From: Polytrichum commune
Lineage: Eukaryota > Streptophyta > Polytrichopsida > Polytrichales > Polytrichaceae
DNA length: 64,000 bases
Assembly: GCA_950295325.1 (NCBI GenBank)
Contig: OX485809.1
Location: 31,882,144 to 31,946,143, forward strand
Reading direction: 5' to 3'
The notes below the pieces were generated by a model. It was not told where the DNA came from. It saw only the letters and a program-made list of their open reading frames with translations, and did not search any database. This document shows positions 55,757 to 64,000 of the stretch, piece after piece (position 1 is the first letter of the stretch; every line of letters starts with the position of its first letter). A program made the translations under genes and the position numbers.

Positions 55757-57446
55757 GGTGCAAGCATGGTAAAGTGTGCCAAAAAAAGTCTTCTGGTATC
55801 TTAAAACCATAGTTTTTTGGGTCAAACGTCTACAGTAGTAGCAAAGTGTTGTTTAAATTGAATATTGTATCATGGTGATCTTTATTGGTGTGTTAAATAC
55901 TCAAATGTAGAATACCAAGATGAGATCTTCAAAACTTATCATTAAAACTAATGTTCAAAAAGGTCCTCATGAAAGAGTGAATCTCTTTTATATAAAAAAA
56001 AAGTGACAAATCTACATTCAAACATTGATCCAATTCACATTTTGGTTATTTAGAGTTCAATGTTTCATCCAAGCAACTATAAGAAAGTGAAGGCTATACA
56101 CTTGAATCCTTCATGACTACTATAGGTCCATAGCCACTTAGTGATTGAGGACTTTGCCCCATTGATTCTAAGGAAAAAAAAAATACAAAATTCCCTTATT
56201 CATGTCCACATCCCCTCCTTGGACTACTTTCATAAAGTACACGCACAATCCTTCACCCCTCCGACCCATATTTAGAGTTATTCGGGGTGAAAGGTTTCAC
56301 CCAATCAAATGAAAGAAAGTGAAATCTATGAATTGGAGCGATTTGAATCAAATACGAAGCCATTTAAATGTGAGTGAGGACTTTTGCCCCATTAACACAA
56401 CAATGGAACATCCAACAATCTCTAACATACCTTATAGCCAATTTTAACCATTGCTAACAAACGGTTGAAAATGGGAGGTTGATCAAAATCCATTATGGCC
56501 TCTACTATACTCTAAATTAAGAAGCTAGCAATGGAAAAAGCATTTGAGACTAGAATTGAGGGATATAATTGCACCCCTATTGTCAAAAAAGTTGAGAATA
56601 TTCTTAAGCGTTGCATATGAATGTCATTGAATAAGAATTTAGTTGTATCAAACTGATGCATGGACTCAACAATGATTGACTACATGATTTAAGCATAATT
56701 CAATGCACAAACTTTATAGAGACATCTTTACTACTCATATTGATCTCCATCTCTTTTAATTTGGTCTCTCTCTCTCCACCTCAATGTCAGCCTATCATAT
56801 TGCACTTTTTGTACTCAAGGTGGGTGCAAGCACGCTAAAGTGGACAACTCCTTATCCATGCCTAGGTTCAAGTGAAAGTGATTCAAAACTATACACTAAC
56901 CTTGAATTTTGTGAAGAAAAATTTCATGGACATTCAAAAAACATTTTGATCTACAAAGCCATGCAATTTATGATGAAGGAAACAATTCCAAGAAAAGTTT
57001 ACATATTTTAGAAGACGGTGCAAGTGGTGTGGAAGTAGGTGATATTGAACAAAGTAATTGTCTAGAATTTGTTAAAAATACAATAAAATTACATTGAATT
57101 GATGGTTTTCTGCAAAGTTTTGTGATGATGACCTCAAGTATACAATGAATTCAAGGAATATGAAAAAAAAATCACTCCAATTTCAAAATATTCAAGGTCA
57201 TGCAATTTACATTCAAAACCAAATTCAATCTTGTGCTTTTGAATATCACTTTTAATGATAAGTTTTGAAGATGTCAACTTGGTAATCTACATTTGAGTAT
57301 TTTACACAACAATAGAAGTCATCATGAAAAAATATTCAATTTGAACAACACTTTGCTACTACTTCTAGGCCTTTGACCCAAAAAAACAACAACATGGTTT
57401 TAGTATAACATAGCACTATTTTGATCCACTTTACCATGCTTGCACC
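55757..57446. mobile_element. Element with ~220-bp long terminal inverted repeats (MULE/foldback-like)
   Basis: The segment starting GGTGCAAGCATGGTAAAGTG at 55757 runs about 220 bp ('tagtagcaaagtgttgtt', 'ttgaatatt', 'atactcaaatgtag', 'atcttcaaaacttatcatt') and reappears as its reverse complement ending at 57446. Such long TIRs suggest Mutator-like or foldback elements. No clear 9-bp duplication is visible. A third terminus-like GGTGCAAGCACGCTAAAGTG sits inside at 56821. Two similar blocks at about 56041-56165 and 56268-56390 form an internal duplication. Confidence 0.6.
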
Positions 57447-58507
57447 CATGTCTCTTTGTCATGATGGGAGGCTACAGTCCATACACTTTGCATGGGACCC
57501 TGAATCCACAAAGTTTTGGAAAGGTGACAGTTTAAAGTACGCACTTTTGGGATTAATGTTGGCTTCTTGAAATAGCTTTGCGGCTGCACAAAAATCCCAA
57601 CCTCACATGGTACAGAGCACAAATACAAAAAAGCAAGTTAACAAATAAGGCCCATCTACCTTATGAACTTGACATCCAAGGAAAGTGGTCTAACTAAGTA
57701 AGCAATTTGCCGTATTGTAGACTATGAAATGAAAGAAAACCATCACATGATAGAGCAAGACACCTAAGAATATATATATATGAATGACAAGTTGGGACTT
57801 CACAATGCTTTTTCAAAGAACACATTTCACATCACCTTCATGGTCTCTTCTTCGGAAATCCATGAGATATAAGAAGCATGACAAGTTACTTGGACAAAGG
57901 AGTTAGCGACCAAGAAAAGCAACTAAACCCCATTAACAACCCTAAAGAAGTTCCAACTCCTTTCGAAATTTGCAAAACCATCACTCCTTTGACCAACCTT
58001 AATGTGCCAACTTATAGAAGGTTGAAGAGAATTTGAACCTTCAAGCCAAAAAAACACTACAAGTTAAGTAATATCCAAGATTGCAACACCAACACCAAAG
58101 ATTCCAAAGTGTTTCCCCTTTATGCGAGACCACTTTTCCTTGATTGAAACCCTAAATGTTCTATCATGCAAGGCTCAATGGATGTGCTTTTGTGTCTTCA
58201 ATAGCTTCAAACAGGCAGTATCTACAACACACTAGACAAATGTAAAAATTATTCCAGCTAGTATATGTAAATGATGAGCAGCAACATCACAAAGCCCGCA
58301 ATCGACTGCGTAAGTTAAAAGTTGTGTATTTTCTCAAAGCTTCGTGACTGACTGAAAGGTCTTAGAGTCTAATTCCAAATCAATGTAACAAAGCCGATTT
58401 GGCTCAAAATAACAAACGTTGATTTTGTTTGTAATGAAATGACTTGACTTCACTAGGGTGGTGATTTACCGCTGAATGATGAGAGAGTATTGTTGCATGT
58501 GAGCAAT
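57447..58507. other. Non-genic stretch
   Basis: AT-rich; a short (TA)n run at about 57771-57781. No ORF or repeat termini recognised. Confidence 0.3.
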
Positions 58508-59708
58508 GAACGGGGAGAGCCGGCCACTACTTACAGATGAACTGGTTGGTTTGAAAAATAAGGGGTTGTTTATACCATGGACCATGAAGTCATCCCAGGG
58601 TCATGTAAGAGCATTGATTGGCTGTTGAACTCGTCCCAGGACCACTTCGGCTTACACCAAGGACATTTTTTTTAAATGATCATGAAGGTCGAGGTCGTTA
58701 AAAGACATATTTGAAGGCCTGCATAATCCACTGACATGGTCCAACGGGTTTTGCAGTGAGAGAGGCAAAAGACGTGGTATGGTAGAAAAAGGCAAGGGCC
58801 ATGGCAAAGAAATGTTGTTATAATATACTTTTGATGAAATTTGTTCTAGGGGCTTTAGAGACAACTCTTCTTCCCACTAGTTAAGGCTCATGAGGCACAC
58901 TTTTCAACATGTGTGTGTTGTAATGAATTTTGAGAAGCAGGTTTGCCCTCTATGTACCTTGATCACATCATAGCCCACAAGACATACCAATTTTCTCCCT
59001 GCCCTACCCCTTGAACTGGCTCCCACCTGTTTCACCAAACAATGTGGGACAATATTTCCCGAAAAGGTATTCAGATAATTCAGAGTCCGAAGTGTGACAT
59101 AGACAGTTCTGTCACTTGCCTTGATGATTCTCAATAAATTTCAGATAGCAGGATCATCCTACGAATCATAAAAGCATAATCTAAGTAGGTACAAATTTTG
59201 TCGATTCATCCTACATAAACAAACATCTAATAGGTACTTGTTAATTGGATAACTATCACACTAATTTCGGTCCCTGGCAACACATACCCATTTCCAAACA
59301 AAACCATCTTTACATACTAATCTCTAGGAGGTCAAGGCAAGTCCGCAGGCTAATTGCAGAAGATCAAAACAGAGGAAGTGACCCGTATGCAACTTTCTCT
59401 CTACACTGTATAGTACATGTGCCATGTGGGTCTATATTGGATACTGTCTCTAAAAATCTACACCATGTTCATCCGTATTTTGACTTAATCATGTGCAAAA
59501 ATCTAGATTCAGGTCCATTTTGGAACCAGTGTCTCTTATAGGACTACCTTATGAGACAATATTATGGAAAGTTAGCACTGCAACGGTAAATATTTATCTG
59601 ATTGAGGCAAGCAACTAGCCTAATGAATCCAATCCACCATGCATGCCAATGTCACCGGACCCTAGCCTGTAAAACTTGAAGCATGAAACCAATGACCTGG
59701 TATATCTA

Positions 59709-60210
59709 CAGTAGCCTCCCGCCTAAGTACGCACCCGTTTAAGTAGGCATCCCGGTAAAGTACGCATTATTTTCCCGAAAAAATAGGGTTCATATTTATT
59801 TAGTTCAACATGTCATGAATTGTCATTTGGCGCAAGTTTTGAAGATTCTTGTGTTTGGCTTTCAAGGTGACAACGACCAACAGAGGATCGAAAAGTCTTC
59901 TCTTTAGCTTCATCATACATTAAGGCATGTCGCTCTAGGATTTGCTCCCGCTTGTCCCACACATTTCTGATAGCTCCTTCACTAACATCGTACTCGCGCG
60001 CTATAGCCCTTTTATTGTGAGCATCCGTCTTGCTCAGCTTCGCTATGATCTCACATCGTTGGGACTCATTGAGGCGTTTCCCGTTCGGTTTCTTCGACAT
60101 TGCAGCCGAATCAAGCGATTAGGAAGTGATTGGTCTAAAGTGCGCACCTACCGGCTAAGTACGCACAATCCTCCCAGGTTCAAGTTGCGTACTTAGGCGG
60201 GAGGCTACTG
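59709..60210 (-). mobile_element. 502-bp pogo-like element, CAGTAGCCTCCCGC TIRs, TA TSD
   Basis: The left CAGTAGCCTCCCGCCTAAG and the reverse complement of the right end CAGTAGCCTCCCGCCTAAG match exactly and continue into 'tacgcac'. TA lies at 59707-59708 and 60211-60212. Near-perfect TIRs suggest recent movement. It encodes only the N-terminal part of a transposase (59813-60100). Confidence 0.85.
59813..60100 (-). CDS. Pogo-type transposase N-terminal HTH domain (95 codons)
   Basis: The frame begins MSKKPNGKRLNESQRCEII and contains a CENP-B/Tigger-type helix-turn-helix: SQRCEIIAKLSK, RAIAREYDVSEGAIRNVW (about residues 18-50), followed by a basic/charged stretch. In complete pogo transposases this domain binds the element ends; the catalytic DDD domain is missing here. 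An intact DNA-binding fragment could in principle act as a repressor of related elements, but this is speculative. The paralogue at 32554-32733 is broken. Confidence 0.65.
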   Translation of the reverse strand: MSKKPNGKRLNESQRCEIIAKLSKTDAHNKRAIAREYDVSEGAIRNVWDKREQILERHALMYDEAKEKTFRSSVGRCHLESQTQESSKLAPNDNS

Positions 60211-60364
60211 TACTTATACTTTAATCCGTGAGGTTTTCCTGTGCAAGGATATCTCAATGGCAATATCGGCAAGGTTACCTGTTGTGTAGGAATGGTCACA
60301 CTTGAATTTTTTTAAACTGTCTTTTTTGGGCATGTATTAAGAAAAGTTAGCACATTCACTTTCT

Positions 60365-60552
60365 TTCTTTCTTTTGAGACAGAAGGCCGACAGGCCAGCG
60401 CCAAAGCACAGGAGGCAGTTGACCACCTGGCAAGTTTTCCGTCGAGTAGAGAGGAGATTTCATAGCCGGGATTCGAACCGCCAACCTCTTCCTTGAGATT
60501 TGGGTATCTCTCCACCATCATCTGGCAGTTTAAGGTCATCTCGGACCCCACC
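60365..60552 (-). mobile_element. Short tRNA-type SINE (minus strand), 10-bp TSD
   Basis: TTCACTTTCT is duplicated at 60355-60364 and 60553-60562. On the minus strand a perfect B box GGTTCGAATCCC (60468-60479) follows an A-box-like region 'gatgatggtggagag' at about 60510-60527. The 3' tail on that strand is (AAAG)n. Length is 188 bp. It differs from the SINE at 22914 in sequence and tail, so two SINE families are present. Confidence 0.75.
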
Positions 60553-60740
60553 TTCACTTTCTAGTATACGGTCATTCTTCTTGATCCGCATTCGTTTTAC
60601 ACCTGGTGAGGGGCCCAAAGACTTTGTAAATTGATGTTTGAAGAAATCGGACCATGGAAGTTGGACCATGAAGTCGGACCATGGAAAAAGGCCATCTTTC
60701 ATGGTCCGACTTCATGGCCCATGGTGTGAACCAGCCCTAA

Positions 60741-61473
60741 CTAGTTGAAGTTCAAGACTTCAAGGAAAGTATCAATCGTTCTAGAGGAATCTATTTAATA
60801 TACCTCAAACTAATAAAGAAAACCAAAAGATCACAACATGAAACTGGTTGGACTTGGAAACACTAGGGCTCTTGACCGGTTATGCCCAGAAATATGCCTG
60901 GACATTGTATGCAAGTGCACCTCTCTTCCATAAATTTAAAAACCTCGTCTTCTATAAGTTTGTCGTTAAACTTCATTCCAATTGTGTTCCACTATACCAA
61001 TTCTCGAATGAATTTGTTGTCAAAGTGATATCCAACCTCCATATTGTTTCAAGATGTTTTCATTGGATGAATGAGAGATACGCTTGTGATAATTATGCCC
61101 AAAAATCTCCCTAGACATTGTTGCCATGCCTAGTAGTCCAAGGAAGCGCACTCATCTCAAATGACCTTGAGCACACCAACTTCAATTCTTAGAAACCAAT
61201 TCCACTGTCAAATCAACTTCTAAAAAATGTAGCTTCCAAGTTGAATACTATTTCACATCTTTTATGTTGGACAAATGAAAGGCACATTCATATATGTTGA
61301 TTCTCTCTATGTTCACACTTTGTACATTGTTCATCCCAATTGATGTGTGCTACTATTCAAAGTTACGTGATGCTCTAACTATTTCATGTTAGAACATTAC
61401 CATATTTACTTGGTAGCACGTTAACAATAAAATGTCATCGCAATGCGACACTGTGTGTAGTACGTGACACTAA
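60741..61473. repeat. AACCGGTT-family repeat remainder and related repeat
   Basis: 60741-60910 continues the repeat interrupted by the element at 58562, ending with 'gaccggttatgcccagaaatatgcctggacattg'. About 61130-61330 resembles the repeats at 31600 and 32998 ('actcatctcaaatgacc', 'tttatgttggacaaatgaaaggcac'). No gene. Confidence 0.5.
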
Positions 61474-62677
61474 GGGGCGGTTTACACTATGTACCATGAA
61501 GTTGGACCAGGGCTCTGCAAGGCAGCTGATTGGCTCTTGAAGTTGTCCCGGGACAACTTCGGTTTACACTAAGGAAAAAATGGCAGAGGGACCATGGAGG
61601 TTGAGGTCCCCAAAATATTTTTTTAAGGCCTAATAAATGCACTTATAAATGCACATGGTCCAACAGGTTTTGCGGTGAGAGAGGCAAGAGAGGTGGTCTG
61701 CCAAAGAAATGCCATTTCAAGAATGCTTTAATGAATCTACCTTTTATGTGCCTTTATTATAATACAGCCCATGAGACATACCAGCACTACCTTGCCCTAC
61801 CCCTTAAACCGGCTTACACGTGTTTCATCAAACAACGCGGGACATCTAGAACTCAAGAATTCAAGTGCATATATGTTTTTTTGGTCTACCAGCTGCAATG
61901 TTTGGAATTTGGGGGCGTGTAATATACCGTTGGAAAGGTCTTGAAAATACCTTTCCAACGGTATGTTACACACCCAAAAAATTTAAAAATATAGTTGAAA
62001 AAGAAAAAAGAAAAAACATAGTCGTTTAGTGACTGTAGATCAGGGTGGTCAAAAGAAGCGCAATGGGAAATCTTCTAACATTGATTATCAAAGAATTGAA
62101 ATTTAGTGTTAATAAGGTTGGGTGGTAACAACATTAAAAATAATCAAACACTAAATATCCTATTTAGTGTAGTGACAACACAAGGTACATGTCACATGTA
62201 AATTACATTGAACATGTACAAATTGAATCGCTCATTTTTTTTTGTGAAAATTGTTGTGAGAAGATTTGCAAGCCACATCCTCGACACATTTAACAAGAAG
62301 TGAAGACAGTTGAAGCCCAAGAGATGACAAGAGAATGATCAAACTTTAAGGCGAAAAGAAGAAAAAACTAAGTGACAAGATAAGTGAAGGCATGTGTAGG
62401 CAAGTGAAGGCAAATTGAAGTCAACAAAATGGTCAAACTTCATTTTTTCCCAAAACTGCCCTTTTTGGGCTTATATTAAAAAAATCAGCACATCCACTTC
62501 TTGCCGCATGGTCATTCCTCTTGGTCCACATTCAGTTTACACCTAGTGAGGGGCCCAACGGCTTTGTAAATTTATTTTTTAAGGAACTCGGACCATGAAA
62601 TGTAGACCATGAACTCGTACCGCTGAATAAGGCATCTTCCGTGGGACGAGTTCATGGTCTATGATGTAAACCGCCCC
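61474..62677 (+). mobile_element. Full-length Harbinger-like element (GGGGCGGTTTACAC family), TAA TSD
   Basis: The ends GGGGCGGTTTACACTATG and ATGATGTAAACCGCCCC are inverted, with TAA at 61471-61473 and 62678-62680. Length is 1204 bp. Inside are a local palindrome 'taccgttggaaaggt...acctttccaacggta' (about 61926-61965) and, at about 62071-62169, a truncated CACTAAATAGG MITE at the same site as in copy 8664-15491. Subterminal 'ggaccatgaa' motifs occur in both orientations. No transposase ORF. Confidence 0.75.
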
Positions 62678-62680
62678 TAA

Positions 62681-63826
62681 GGGCCGCTTCACACACAAGC
62701 CAAGAGCCCTGACCATGAAATTGTGAGAGCCCAAAATAAAGTGAGCAAAGGCCGTCCCAAGACACCTCCAAAATCATGAAGTGTGGTCACGAATCCTCAA
62801 GTGTAGTGTGAAGTCATATATGACTGGGCCCTCAACCAAATGCTATTTCAATGAATTTCTATGCATGCGGGTCCTCAAACATGATAAAATACAATAAATC
62901 AACGGTAGTGAGCATTCAGAGTGGCATGGTCTCCCGGTTTTATTTTAGGCCTACCTCCAAGAGATGGTTTTTGAAAATAGCCCAAGTGACCATGAAACAT
63001 GACCCATTCAATGCCATGTAGACTTTAGATCTATCTTGCATTCACATACTCCATCGGTCCCTCAAGCGTAGTGTGAAGCAAACTTGGACCGGCTCCACCT
63101 TTTCCACCAATGAGAGTGCTTGAAGTGTAATGGACCAAATGACCATGAAACATGATCCATTTGATGCCATTAGGAATCCATGTAGACTTTACATCTATCT
63201 TGCATTCACATACTCCGTCGGTCCCTCAAGCATAGTGTGAAGCGAACTTGGACCATCTCCACCTTTTCCACCAATGAGAGTGCTTGAAGTGTAATGGTCT
63301 AAGTGACCATGAAACATAATCCATTCGATGCCATGTAGGAATGCATGTAGACTTTACATCTATCTTGCATTCACATACTCCGTCGGTCCCTCAAGCGTAG
63401 TGTGAAGCGAACTTGGACCGGCTCCACCTTTTCCACCAATGAGAGTGCTTGAAGTGTAATGGTCTAAGTGACCATGAAACATAATCCATTCGATGCCATG
63501 TAGGAATCCATGTAGACTTTACATCTATCTTGCATTCACATACTCCGTCGGTCCCTCAAGCGTAGTGTGAATCGAACTTGGACCAACTCCACCTTTTCCA
63601 CCAATGAGAGTGCTTGAAATGTAATGGTCTAAGTGACCATGAAACATAATCCATTCGATGCCATGTAGGAATGCATGTAGGCATTACATCTATCTTGCAT
63701 TCACATACTCCGTCGGTCCCTCAAGCGTAGTGTGAAGCGAACTTGGACCGGCTCCACCTTTTCCACCAATGAGAGTGCTTGAAGTGCAATGGTCACGGGC
63801 TCTCAGTCTCGTGTGTGAAGTGACCC
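62681..63826 (+). mobile_element. Harbinger-like MITE with internal 165-bp tandem array
   Basis: It starts GGGCCGCTTCACACACAAGC and, on the opposite strand, GGGTCACTTCACACACGAG; TAA precedes (62678-62680, shared with the upstream element) and follows (63827-63829). The right two-thirds consists of about five units with period 164-165 bp ('ccgtcggtccctcaagcgtag' starts at 63051, 63215, 63380, 63545 and 63710), nearly identical. The related copy at 24775-25626 has one unit, so the array expanded within the element. Confidence 0.8.
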
Positions 63827-63829
63827 TAA

Positions 63830-64000
63830 ATACCATAACCGGTGCAACACACACAAACAACAGACAGGAAAAGATTGTCGTAGTTTGGGGACAGGAAGTT
63901 TATTTTTAAGCTAGTTGATGACATTGTAGAATTTAGGTGAGGGAGGTAGTGTTTTTTATTAGTAGTACCCATCATTCTAAATTGGAAGAATCTTGAATAT
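63830..64000. other. Window end, nothing recognised
   Basis: A short non-repetitive tail with no ORF or repeat terminus. Confidence 0.3.

Larger units (their letters stand above)
58562..60737 (+). mobile_element. Harbinger-like element (GGGGCGGTTTACAC family) with nested pogo MITE and SINE
   Basis: It starts GGGGTTGTTTATACCATGGA and ends CCATGGTGTGAACCAGCCC, with TAA at 58559-58561 and 60738-60740. The flanks 'ttgaaaaaTAA' and 'TAActagttgaagttcaag' form a continuous AACCGGTT-family repeat (compare 'gagaaataaccggttgaa' near 20620), an internal proof of insertion. It contains a pogo-like element (59709-60210) and a SINE (60365-60552). Confidence 0.75.

Noticed and set aside
60465-60530. A minus-strand tRNA gene with perfect B box
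   Set aside because: No anticodon arm or acceptor pairing; bounded by 10-bp duplications with an AAAG tail, so a SINE.
62972-63800. Possible CRISPR-like or satellite array
   Set aside because: Units are 165 bp long without spacers and lie within a TAA-flanked element; this is internal tandem expansion.

Overview
The window looks like nuclear DNA from a streptophyte plant with a large, repeat-rich genome. The evidence is intron-containing genes with GT-AG splice sites, plant-type sterol genes (CYP710A and DWF5/DHCR7 families), and dense eukaryotic transposons: LINE, LTR-type, hAT, pogo-like, Harbinger-like, MITEs and tRNA-type SINEs. The LINE, the hAT relics and the intron-bearing CYP710A suggest a charophyte alga (perhaps Chara-like) or an early land plant rather than a flowering plant. 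That placement is a weak inference from memory. Nothing looks bacterial.

Layout. 1-6375: a decayed LINE carrying a hAT element near its 5' part and a solo-LTR-like insertion in its reverse-transcriptase domain. 6376-8663: MITEs and fragments. 8664-15491: a Harbinger-like element filled by a 5.2-kb LTR-type insertion with a 566-codon ORF and by a MITE. 15492-28300: MITEs, a three-layer composite with a SINE, pogo relics and tandem repeats. 28300-33360: a hAT transposase pseudogene, then a MITE split by a pogo-like element. 33360-50750: a gene-bearing island. 50750-64000: repeats again, including a long-TIR element, a Harbinger-like element holding a pogo MITE and a second SINE, and a MITE with an expanded 165-bp tandem array.

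The only two convincing host genes lie tail to tail in the island. CYP710A (sterol C-22 desaturase, + strand, 2 exons, 512 aa) is at 36691-38961. A sterol delta-7 reductase of the DWF5/DHCR7 family (- strand, 12 exons reconstructed here with consistent phase, 474 aa) is at 42288-49842. Both enzymes act late in sterol synthesis in the ER membrane: the reductase makes delta-5 sterols and CYP710A adds the side-chain C-22 double bond. Two late sterol genes about 3.3 kb apart in otherwise transposon-filled DNA is the most interesting observation in the window.

Many mobile-element boundaries are supported by target-site duplications: 8 bp for hAT, TA for pogo-like elements and some MITEs, TAA/TTA/AAA for Harbinger-like elements, 5 bp for LTR-type insertions, and 10-11 bp for SINEs. 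In several cases an empty paralogous site elsewhere in the window confirms the insertion.
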